Assembly (NCBI RefSeq): GCF_020023995.1
Contig: NZ_NRRD01000003.1
Span: 124,001 to 188,000, forward strand
From: Rhodobacter sp. TJ_12
Lineage (GTDB): Bacteria; Pseudomonadota; Alphaproteobacteria; Rhodobacterales; Rhodobacteraceae
Direction of reading: 5' to 3'
DNA length: 64,000 nucleotides
This document shows positions 27,570-34,401 of the stretch, one piece after another (the first letter of the stretch is position 1; every line of letters begins with the position of its first letter). Below the pieces are notes generated by a model, which made no database searches, had not been told where the DNA came from, and saw only the letters and a list, made by a program, of their open reading frames with translations. A program made the translations under genes and the position numbers.

Positions 27570-29069
27570 ATGAAAGAGATCGGACATTGGATTGACGGCA
27601 AAATGGTTCCGGGCACGTCGGGGCGCAGTTCCGACGTGTTGAACCCCGCGACGGGCGAGGTGATCGCCAAGGTCGCGCTGGCCACACAAGCCGAATTGGA
27701 TGCCGCCGTCGCCGCGGCGGAAAAGGCGCAGCCCGGCTGGGCCGCCACCAACCCGCAGCGCCGCGCGCGGGTAATGATGAAATTCGCCGATCTGATCAAC
27801 GCACATATGGATGAGCTGGCCGAGCTTGTCTCGCTCGAACATGGCAAGGTGCTTTTGGACGGGCGCGGCGATGTGCAACGCGGCCTTGAGGTGATCGAGG
27901 TCTGCATGGGCGCGCCCGCGCTGATGAAGGGCGAATACACGGGCGATGCAGGCCCCGGCATTGATCTTTATTCGATGCGCCAGCCGCTGGGTGTGGTGGC
28001 GGGCATCACGCCTTTCAACTTCCCGGCGATGATCCCGCTTTGGAAAATGGGCCCGGCGCTGGTGGCGGGCAATGCGATGATCCTCAAACCGTCGGAGCGC
28101 TGCCCCTCGACCGCGATGCGGCTGGCGGAACTGGCACAAGAAGCAGGCCTGCCCGATGGCGTGCTGCAAGTCGTGAACGGTGACAAAGAAGCCGTGGATG
28201 CGATTTTGGACAATGACACGATCCAAGCCGTGGGCTTTGTCGGCTCGACCCCGATTGCGCAATATATCTATGGCCGGGCCTGTTCGAACGGCAAGCGCGC
28301 GCAATGCTTTGGCGGCGCCAAGAACCATATGATCATCATGCCCGATGCCGATATGGACAAGGCGGCGGATGCGCTGGTCGGTGCCGGCTATGGCGCGGCG
28401 GGCGAACGCTGCATGGCCATTTCCGTCGCGGTGCCGGTTGGCCAAGGCACGGCGGAAGCGCTGATCGAACGGCTGGTGCCGAAGATCGAAAAGCTGAAAG
28501 TCGGCCCCTACACGGGCGGCAATGATGTGGACTTTGGCCCGGTGATTACAGCGCAGGCGAAAGAACGGATCGAAGGGCTGATCGACTCGGGCGTCGCGGC
28601 GGGGGCCGAACTTGTCGTCGATGGGCGGGGCCTCAAGATCCAAGGCTATGAAAACGGCTTTTACGTGGGGCCGAGCCTGTTCGACAAGGTCACGCCCGAG
28701 ATGGAAATCTACAAGCAAGAGATTTTCGGCCCGGTGCTCAGCGTGGTGCGCCAAGACAATTATGAAGACGCGCTGAAGCTGATCATCGATAATGATTACG
28801 GCAACGGCACCGCGATCTTCACCGCCGATGGCGACACGGCGCGCGATTTTGCGGCGCGGGTGAATGTGGGCATGGTTGGCATCAACTTCCCGATCCCGGT
28901 GCCGCTGTCCTACTACACCTTTGGCGGGTGGAAGAAATCGGCCTTTGGCGATCTCAACCAATATGGCCCCGATGCCTTGCGGTTCTATACCAAGACCAAA
29001 ACCGTGACCGCGCGCTGGTTCTCGGGCATCAAGGATGGCGTCGCGCTGAATTTCAAAGCGCTGGACTAA
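27570..29069 (+). CDS. mmsA: CoA-acylating methylmalonate-semialdehyde dehydrogenase
   Basis: 499-residue aldehyde dehydrogenase converting methylmalonate semialdehyde to propionyl-CoA, the last step of valine breakdown. The motif PLGVVAGITPFNFPAMIPLWK and the catalytic Cys in GAAGERCMAISVAVPVG (near residue 285) are characteristic of MmsA within the ALDH superfamily. KRAQCFGGAKNHMIIMPDADMDK is another MmsA hallmark. GGGAGGAAAAG precedes the ATG. It opens the run mmsA, acyl-CoA dehydrogenase, hydrolase and mmsB, so context and sequence agree. Confidence 0.96.
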   Translation: MKEIGHWIDGKMVPGTSGRSSDVLNPATGEVIAKVALATQAELDAAVAAAEKAQPGWAATNPQRRARVMMKFADLINAHMDELAELVSLEHGKVLLDGRGDVQRGLEVIEVCMGAPALMKGEYTGDAGPGIDLYSMRQPLGVVAGITPFNFPAMIPLWKMGPALVAGNAMILKPSERCPSTAMRLAELAQEAGLPDGVLQVVNGDKEAVDAILDNDTIQAVGFVGSTPIAQYIYGRACSNGKRAQCFGGAKNHMIIMPDADMDKAADALVGAGYGAAGERCMAISVAVPVGQGTAEALIERLVPKIEKLKVGPYTGGNDVDFGPVITAQAKERIEGLIDSGVAAGAELVVDGRGLKIQGYENGFYVGPSLFDKVTPEMEIYKQEIFGPVLSVVRQDNYEDALKLIIDNDYGNGTAIFTADGDTARDFAARVNVGMVGINFPIPVPLSYYTFGGWKKSAFGDLNQYGPDALRFYTKTKTVTARWFSGIKDGVALNFKALD

Positions 29070-29125
29070 GCCCAAATCAGGCGGGCCGCGCACCGCGCGC
29101 GGTCTGCCACCGGGGCACTGGGCGC

Positions 29126-29140
29126 GGCCCCAAAGGGGCC
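29126..29140. other. Hairpin in the mmsA-acyl-CoA dehydrogenase gap
   Basis: GGCCCC-aaa-GGGGCC in the 150-base gap between the two genes. It could end part of the mmsA transcript or shape its 3' end. There is no T-run. Confidence 0.35.
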
Positions 29141-29219
29141 AGCCCCGCCCCGCGCTTGCAACACTGGTGCAAGAATTTCAAAATAAACAGGTGTTCAATT
29201 CAGGCTTTGGGAGGAAGGC

Positions 29220-30365
29220 ATGGATTTCGCGCTGAGCGAGGAGCAACAGGCCATATTCGATATGGCTTATGCCTTTGGGCAGGAGGAAATCGCGCCCCAT
29301 GCGCGCGCGTGGGAAGCGGCGGGCACGATCCCGCGCGATTTGTGGCCCAAGGTGGCGGCGCTGGGGCTTGGCGGGGTTTATGTCTCGGAAGACTATGGCG
29401 GCTCGGGCCTGACGCGGCTGGATGCGACGCTTGTCTTTGAAGCCTTGGCAATGGCCTGCCCGGCGGTGGGCTCGTTCCTGTCGATCCACAATATGTGCGG
29501 CGGGATGATCGACAAATTCGGCGCGCCCGATCTGAGAGCGCGGCTGTTGCCGAATCTGTGCAGCATGGAAACGATCTATTCCTATTGCCTGACCGAACCG
29601 GGTTCTGGCTCAGATGCCGCCGCGCTGCGCACCCGCGCCGAAGCGGTGGACGGAGGCTACAAACTCAATGGCACCAAGGCTTTCATTTCGGGCGGGGATT
29701 ATTCGGACGCCTATCTGACGATGGTGCGCACGGGCGAGCCCGGCCCCAAGGGGATTTCCACCGTGGTGGTCGCGGCGGGCACGCCGGGGCTAAGCTTTGG
29801 CGCGCATGAAGACAAAATGGGCTGGCGCGCCCAACCCACCGCACAGGTTCAATTTGACGATTGCATCGTGCCCGCCGAAAACCTGATGGGCGAAATTGGC
29901 AAGGGCTTTAGCTATGCCATGGCGGGGCTGGATGGCGGACGGCTTAATATCGCGGCCTCGGCGCTTGGCGGGGCGCAGGCGGCGCTTGAGGCCACGCTTG
30001 GCTATATGGGCGAGCGGAAGGCCTTTGGCCAATCGCTTGACCAATTCCAAGCGCTTCAATTCCGGCTCGCCGAGATGGAGGTGAAGCTGCAATCGGCCCG
30101 CACCTTCTTGCGTCAAGCGGCGTGGAAATTGGACCACAAGGCCCCGGATGCGACCAAATTCTGCGCCATGGCCAAGCTTTACGTCACCGATGCCGCCTTT
30201 GACGTGGCCAATCAATGCCTGCAACTGCATGGTGGCTACGGCTATCTTGCCGATTACGGGATCGAAAAGATCGTGCGTGATTTGCGTGTGCATCAGATCC
30301 TTGAAGGCACAAATGAAATCATGCGGCTGATCATCAGCCGCGCGATGATAGCGGAGCGAGGCTGA
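29220..30365 (+). CDS. Acyl-CoA dehydrogenase, probably isobutyryl-CoA dehydrogenase
   Basis: 381-residue flavoenzyme. The family signatures are YSYCLTEPGSGSDAAALRTRA (FAD/substrate region, near residue 120) and the C-terminal QCLQLHGGYGYLADYGIEKIVRDLRVHQILEGTNEIMR, which holds the catalytic Glu region of short-branched-chain members. In valine degradation isobutyryl-CoA is oxidised to methacrylyl-CoA. The exact substrate is inferred from the neighbours: mmsA before it and the 3-hydroxyisobutyryl-CoA hydrolase overlapping its stop by one base (TGATG). GGAGGAAGG precedes the ATG. Confidence 0.92.
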   Translation: MDFALSEEQQAIFDMAYAFGQEEIAPHARAWEAAGTIPRDLWPKVAALGLGGVYVSEDYGGSGLTRLDATLVFEALAMACPAVGSFLSIHNMCGGMIDKFGAPDLRARLLPNLCSMETIYSYCLTEPGSGSDAAALRTRAEAVDGGYKLNGTKAFISGGDYSDAYLTMVRTGEPGPKGISTVVVAAGTPGLSFGAHEDKMGWRAQPTAQVQFDDCIVPAENLMGEIGKGFSYAMAGLDGGRLNIAASALGGAQAALEATLGYMGERKAFGQSLDQFQALQFRLAEMEVKLQSARTFLRQAAWKLDHKAPDATKFCAMAKLYVTDAAFDVANQCLQLHGGYGYLADYGIEKIVRDLRVHQILEGTNEIMRLIISRAMIAERG

Positions 30366-31408
30366 TGCAAGACGACTGGATGATTGCCCGCAAGCAAGGC
30401 CGCGCGGGACGGCTGACCTTCAACCGGCCCAAAGCGCTCAATGCGCTGGATGAAAGCATGGCGGGCGTGATCGAAACGGCGCTGGATCAATGGCGCGACG
30501 ATCCAGAGGTGGCGCTGGTCATCATCGATGCGGCGGGCGAGCGGGCCTTTTGCGCGGGCGGCGATATCGCGGCGGTCTATCACGCGGGCCGCGCGGGCAA
30601 TTTTGAACTGGGCGCGCAATTTTGGCGCGCCGAATACCGGATGAACGCGAAAATCGCGGAATATCCCAAGCCCATCATCGCCTTCATGCAGGGCTTTGTG
30701 ATGGGCGGGGGCGTTGGTGTGGGCGGCCACGCCAGCCACCGCGTGGTGGGCGAAACCACGCAAATCGCCATGCCCGAAACCGGGATCGGGCTCATTCCGG
30801 ATGTCGGCGGCACGTTGATTTTGGCGCGCGCGCCGGGCCGGGTGGGCGAATATCTGGGCACCACCGGCGGGCGGATCGGCGCGGCCGATGCGCTTTACGC
30901 GGGCTTTGCCGATATTTACCTGCCCGAAGCGCGCTGGCCCGATGTGATTGCGGAATTGACCCGCACTGGCGAAGCCTCGGTCATTCCGCGCGGATTTCAG
31001 CCCGAGGTCAAAGGCTTTCTGGCCGAGCGGCGCCCCGATATCGAGGCGATCTTTGGCGGCAAGGATATGGCCGCCATCATCACCACGCTGGAGGGGATGG
31101 AGACGAAATTCGCCGCCGAAACGCTGACCACCTTGCGCCGCAATTCCGCGCTCAGCGAAGAATGCACACTGCGGCTGATCCGCATGACCCGCGCCCTGCC
31201 CAATATCCGCGAGGCACTGTCGAACGAGTTTCGGTTCACCTTGCGCGCGGTGGAACACAGCGATTTTTTGGAGGGCGTGCGGGCGCAAATCATCGACAAG
31301 GATCGCGCCCCCCGCTGGGCCTATCGGCTCGATACGCTGCCAGAAGATTTGGTGGCGCGGCTGCTGGCGCCCTTGCCACGTGAATGGGAAATCGACTTCG
31401 ACGCCTGA
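30365..31408 (+). CDS. 3-hydroxyisobutyryl-CoA hydrolase (enoyl-CoA hydratase superfamily)
   Basis: 347-residue crotonase-fold enzyme releasing 3-hydroxyisobutyrate from its CoA ester. FNRPKALNALDESM near the start and ERAFCAGGDIAAVYHAGR (oxyanion-hole region, near residue 62) are typical. IAFMQGFVMGGGVGVGGHASHRVVGE and MPETGIGLIPDVGGT include the Glu and Asp positions that separate HIBCH hydrolases from simple hydratases. Length (about 350) also fits HIBCH rather than a 260-residue hydratase. It overlaps the acyl-CoA dehydrogenase stop and precedes mmsB. A separate methacrylyl-CoA hydratase gene is not next to it. Confidence 0.9.
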   Translation: MQDDWMIARKQGRAGRLTFNRPKALNALDESMAGVIETALDQWRDDPEVALVIIDAAGERAFCAGGDIAAVYHAGRAGNFELGAQFWRAEYRMNAKIAEYPKPIIAFMQGFVMGGGVGVGGHASHRVVGETTQIAMPETGIGLIPDVGGTLILARAPGRVGEYLGTTGGRIGAADALYAGFADIYLPEARWPDVIAELTRTGEASVIPRGFQPEVKGFLAERRPDIEAIFGGKDMAAIITTLEGMETKFAAETLTTLRRNSALSEECTLRLIRMTRALPNIREALSNEFRFTLRAVEHSDFLEGVRAQIIDKDRAPRWAYRLDTLPEDLVARLLAPLPREWEIDFDA

Positions 31409-31438
31409 GGAGAGCGTCGCAACAGATTGGGAGGACAC

Positions 31439-32311
31439 ATGAAAATCGGTTTTATCGGACTGGGAAACATGGGCGCGCCGATGGCGGCGAACCTTGCAAA
31501 AGCGGGCCATGAGGTGATGGGCTTCGACCTTGCCGCCCCCTGCCCGGCGGGGGTGGCTAAGGCCGCAACCGCTGGCGAAGCGGCGATGCTGGCCGAGGTG
31601 GTGGTAACGATGCTGCCCAATGGCGCCATTTTGCGCGCGGTGGCCGCCGAAGTGATCCCGGCGATGGCGCCGGGGGCGGTGCTGTGCGATTGCTCGACCG
31701 TCGATGTCGAAAGTGCGCGCGCGGTCGCGGATCAGGCCGCCGCCGCTGGGCTGGCCGCGCTGGATGCGCCGGTGTCGGGCGGTGTCGGCGGGGCGACGGC
31801 GGGCACGCTCACCTTCATGGTGGGCGGACCGGATGCCGCCTTTGCCATGGTAGAGCCGCTGTTTGAGATCATGGGGCAAAAGGCGGTGCATTGCGGTGCC
31901 GCCGGGGCGGGCCAATCGGCGAAGATTTGCAACAATATGATCTTGGGTGTGACGATGATCGCCACCTGCGAAGCTTTTGCGCTGGCCGACAAGCTGGGCC
32001 TCGATCGCGGCAAGATGTTCGATGTGGTCTCTACCTCGTCGGGCTATAGCTGGACGATGAACGCCTATTGCCCGGCGCCCGGCGTGGGGCCGCAAAGCCC
32101 CGCCGACAATGGCTACAAGCCCGGTTTTGCCGCGGAATTGATGCTCAAGGATCTGCGGCTGAGCCAGCAAGCGGCCGAGGCCGTGGATGCCGATACGCCG
32201 ATGGGGCAGCAGGCCGCCACGCTTTATGCCCGCTTTGTCGAAGAGGAAGGCGGTTCGGGCAAGGATTTCTCTGCCATGCTGCCCCGGTTCGAACAGCGCC
32301 GCCGCGCCTAA
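31439..32311 (+). CDS. mmsB: 3-hydroxyisobutyrate dehydrogenase
   Basis: 290-residue NAD-dependent dehydrogenase making methylmalonate semialdehyde, the substrate of MmsA. The Rossmann motif GFIGLGNMGAPMAANLAKAGHEV is at the N terminus. VSGGVGGATAGTLTFMVGG binds substrate, and the catalytic Lys lies in GAGQSAKICNNMILG (near residue 165). GGGAGGAC precedes the ATG at 31439; a start four codons earlier is not supported. It closes the valine operon, and a 12-bp-stem hairpin follows. Confidence 0.95.
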   Translation: MKIGFIGLGNMGAPMAANLAKAGHEVMGFDLAAPCPAGVAKAATAGEAAMLAEVVVTMLPNGAILRAVAAEVIPAMAPGAVLCDCSTVDVESARAVADQAAAAGLAALDAPVSGGVGGATAGTLTFMVGGPDAAFAMVEPLFEIMGQKAVHCGAAGAGQSAKICNNMILGVTMIATCEAFALADKLGLDRGKMFDVVSTSSGYSWTMNAYCPAPGVGPQSPADNGYKPGFAAELMLKDLRLSQQAAEAVDADTPMGQQAATLYARFVEEEGGSGKDFSAMLPRFEQRRRA

Positions 32312-32322
32312 AGGCTCACATC

Positions 32323-32358
32323 CGCGCGAGCGGGCGACCGAATGGCCCCGCTCGCGCG
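32323..32358. terminator. 12-bp-stem hairpin after mmsB
   Basis: CGCGCGAGCGGG and CCCGCTCGCGCG pair perfectly around a 12-base loop, shortly after the mmsB stop and just before the next small gene. It lacks a T-run (TTGGAT follows), so it may be a weak terminator or an mRNA end. Confidence 0.5.
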
Positions 32359-32383
32359 TTGGATCTTCAGACCAAGGAGATCC

Positions 32384-32725
32384 ATGATGACACACCGTCC
32401 CCTGACCCTCGCGGCCCTTGCCCTTGCACTCGGCGCCTTTGCCCCCGCCGCTTTGGCCGAGCCGCGCCCCGATTGCACCGGCCCCGGCGCAAGCTGCGCC
32501 GCACCGGGCCATAACACGCCCCCCGGCCATGCCAAAAAGCAGGCCCCGCACGCCGCGCAGAAAGCCCCCGGCCATGCGCCAAGTGCTGCGCAATTGCGCC
32601 GCCTGCCGCCGCCGCCCCATGGTCAAGAATACCGCGTGATCGACAACCGCGTGACCTTGATCGACTCCGAGACGCTGAAAACCGTGGCCGTGCTGGGGCT
32701 GCTGTCGGCGCTGCTCGGCAATTGA
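32384..32725 (+). CDS. Small exported protein, possibly RcnB-like
   Basis: 113 residues. A Sec signal peptide is clear (RPLTLAALALALGAFAPAALAEP, cut after about residue 25). The mature part starts with a Cys pair (DCTGPGASCAAPGHNTPPGH), continues with a His/Pro/Lys-rich stretch, and ends with QEYRVIDNRVTLIDSETLKTVAVLGLL. This last part resembles the C-terminal motif of small RcnB-type periplasmic proteins. RcnB influences nickel/cobalt balance in E. coli; no such role is shown here. AAGGAGA precedes the ATG at 32384. A similar small exported gene lies at 33897. Confidence 0.6.
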   Translation: MMTHRPLTLAALALALGAFAPAALAEPRPDCTGPGASCAAPGHNTPPGHAKKQAPHAAQKAPGHAPSAAQLRRLPPPPHGQEYRVIDNRVTLIDSETLKTVAVLGLLSALLGN

Positions 32726-32792
32726 TCCGACGCGACGGCAATTGACCAATGGGGTCTTGTGCTTATCGCGCCGCCAAGCCTAAATCCAAAAC

Positions 32793-33455
32793 ATGACAAG
32801 CTGGATCGATACCTCCCCCGCCCTTGCGCGACTCGGTGCCCCTGAGCGTGCCTTGCTCAGCGACCTGAGCCCGATGGATGTGCCCAAGGGCGCGGTGCTG
32901 TTTCGCCCCGGCGATGCGGTGCAAGGCTTTGTATTGGTGCTGCAAGGCCGGGTCGAAGTGTTCCTGACCGGCGCGAATGGCCGGGAATTGATGCTTTACG
33001 CGGTGGAGCCCGGCCAAACCTGCGTGCAAACCACGCTCGGGCTTCTGGGCGAGGCGGATTATACCGGCGAAGCCATTGCCACCACGCCCTCGCGCATCGT
33101 TTTGGTGCCGCGCATGGCCTTCTTGCGCCTGATGGAAGACAGTCCCTCGTTCCGGGCGTTGGTCTTTTCTTCGATGGCGGTGCGGATGGAAGAGGTGATC
33201 CGGCTGATGGAGCGGGTCTCGTTTCAATCGGTCGAAAGCCGTCTGGCCAGTTGGCTTTTGGCGCGGGCGGAAAATGGCCGCGTTTCGGCCACCCATGCCG
33301 AGATTGCCGCGCAGATCGGCTCGGCGCGCGAGGTGGTGTCGCGCCGGCTTGACGCCTTTGCCCGACGCGGCTGGGTGCGCACCGAGCGCGGGCTGGTGGA
33401 AATTTGCGATGCAAGCGCGCTGAAACGTCTTGATGCGGTGACCGAGGGCGCTTAA
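32793..33455 (+). CDS. Crp/Fnr-family transcriptional regulator
   Basis: 220-residue regulator with an N-terminal cyclic-nucleotide-binding-type beta barrel (residues about 20-130, including GAVLFRPGDAVQGFVLVLQGRVEV) and a C-terminal helix-turn-helix (SATHAEIAAQIGSAREVVSRRLDAF, about residues 165-190). The N-terminal four-Cys pattern of oxygen-sensing FNR is missing, and the cAMP-contact Arg/Ser of Crp are not clear. Cys77 (QTCVQT) is the only Cys near the sensor barrel. It has no obvious ribosome site, so its start or translation mode is unusual. It is followed by a DUF2892 membrane protein gene with a palindrome in the gap. Confidence 0.88.
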   Translation: MTSWIDTSPALARLGAPERALLSDLSPMDVPKGAVLFRPGDAVQGFVLVLQGRVEVFLTGANGRELMLYAVEPGQTCVQTTLGLLGEADYTGEAIATTPSRIVLVPRMAFLRLMEDSPSFRALVFSSMAVRMEEVIRLMERVSFQSVESRLASWLLARAENGRVSATHAEIAAQIGSAREVVSRRLDAFARRGWVRTERGLVEICDASALKRLDAVTEGA

Positions 33456-33486
33456 GCGGCCCGCTCGCGGCGCTGTGATCGGGATT

Positions 33487-33501
33487 GGTGATCACGTCAC
33501 C
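33487..33501. promoter_or_regulatory. Palindrome GGTGATCACGTCACC, candidate Crp/Fnr operator
   Basis: GGTGA-N5-TCACC is a perfect inverted repeat in the gap between the Crp/Fnr gene and the DUF2892 gene. A related GTGATC lies 10 bases upstream. TGA...TCA half-sites fit Crp/Fnr-type recognition helices, so it may be the site of the adjacent regulator. Confidence 0.5.
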
Positions 33502-33538
33502 GACGCGCCCCCGCCCCAATGCTAGCTTTCCCTCAGAG

Positions 33539-33560
33539 CCCGCGCCTTGCGGGATTTTTT
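33539..33560 (+). terminator. Terminator-like hairpin directly before the DUF2892 ribosome site
   Basis: CCCGC-gcctt-GCGGG followed by ATTTTTT. The GGAGGGAG ribosome site of the next gene begins at once after the T-run (33561). It could end the regulator's transcript or act as an attenuator of the downstream gene. Confidence 0.6.
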
Positions 33561-33573
33561 GGAGGGAGTTCAC

Positions 33574-33765
33574 ATGTTCAAGAACAACGTCGGCGGGATG
33601 GATAAAATTGCCCGCATCGTCCTTGGTGCCGCCATGCTGGCCGCCTATTTCCTGATGCCCGATGCCTCGTGGTTCTGGCTGATCGGTGTTGTGCCGCTGA
33701 TCACCGGTCTGGCGGGCTCCTGCCCGCTTTACACGATCGTGGGCATCAACACCTGCAAAAGCTAA
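33574..33765 (+). CDS. DUF2892 (YgaP-type) small membrane protein
   Basis: 63 residues with two close membrane segments (IVLGAAMLAAYFLM and WFWLIGVVPLITGLAG). NVGGMDKIARIVLG near the start and SCPLYTIVGINTC at the end are hallmarks of DUF2892. In YgaP the domain anchors a rhodanese; here it stands alone, with a separate rhodanese gene 3.8 kb away. GGAGGGAG precedes the ATG at 33574. Two Cys near the C terminus are conserved in the family. Probably part of sulfur or redox stress handling, controlled by the upstream Crp/Fnr gene; this is inferred. Confidence 0.85.
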   Translation: MFKNNVGGMDKIARIVLGAAMLAAYFLMPDASWFWLIGVVPLITGLAGSCPLYTIVGINTCKS

Positions 33766-33788
33766 TCTGGCAAAAGCTACCCCCGCGC

Positions 33789-33865
33789 ATCGGTGGCTGG
33801 CCAGAGCCACCGATTTTCTGCGACGGGGCAAACCCGCCGAAGGGCCCGCGCCTTCGGCGGGTTTT
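33789..33865 (+). terminator. Two strong terminators in tandem
   Basis: First hairpin ATCGGTGGCT/AGCCACCGAT with TTTT (33789-33816); second hairpin AACCCGCCGAAGG/CCTTCGGCGGGTT with TTTT (33831-33865). Both follow the DUF2892 gene, making read-through into the next gene unlikely. Confidence 0.9.
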
Positions 33866-33896
33866 CATTTGGCGAGGGCGGCTTTAGACTGTGCCG

Positions 33897-34271
33897 ATGT
33901 ACTTCCGCCCTGCCCTTTTGCTGATTGCCCTTTGCGCAGCGCTCCCCGCGCGCGCCGAAAGCTTGGCGCCCATTGGCCCTCAAGCACCGCAGGCCGAGCC
34001 CCCCTCCGAATGCCGGATTTTGGAGGCGACGGGGGATCGGTTTTGCAAATACGGTCACCGCTGGAAGCTGGAAAATGCCCGCGCCCCCGATTACGCGGTG
34101 GGCGATGACTTCCCGATCTATGACCACTCGATGCTGATGGATTTGCGCCGCTACGACCTGCCCCCGGTGGATGGGCCATGGCGCTATTATGAAGATCAGC
34201 GGATCATCTACAAAGTCTCGGCCAAGACCGGCAAGGTGATCGAAGTGCTGGGCCGGATGCGCCGCCGTTAA
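33897..34271 (+). CDS. Small exported protein of unknown function
   Basis: 124 residues. Signal peptide YFRPALLLIALCAALPARAES (cut after about residue 20). The mature part has two Cys (ECRILEATGDRFCKYG) that could form a disulfide. It ends in DLPPVDGPWRYYEDQRIIYKVSAKTGKVIEVLGRMRRR, a pattern that resembles the ends of small RcnB-type periplasmic proteins. A GTG two codons upstream (33891) is an alternative start. It is insulated upstream by double terminators and converges on uvrA. Confidence 0.6.
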   Translation: MYFRPALLLIALCAALPARAESLAPIGPQAPQAEPPSECRILEATGDRFCKYGHRWKLENARAPDYAVGDDFPIYDHSMLMDLRRYDLPPVDGPWRYYEDQRIIYKVSAKTGKVIEVLGRMRRR

Positions 34272-34336
34272 AGGCGCAGCCCCGCCCTTTCTGGCACGCG
34301 TTGACGCGAAGCTCTTTTCCCCTTCGACTTTGCGTC

Positions 34337-34386
34337 AATATCCCGGGGGTGAATTTTCCGCAGGAAAAGAGGGGGCAGCGCCCCCT
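34337..34386 (-). terminator. Terminator after uvrA with the CCCGGGATATT intergenic element
   Basis: On the minus strand uvrA is followed by AGGGGGC-gct-GCCCCCT and CTTTTCC, and then by CCCCCGGGATATT. The core matches the element at 25741-25777, also in the position just after a gene's end. Confidence 0.7.
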
Positions 34387-34401
34387 GCCCTATGTCAGCC
34401 C

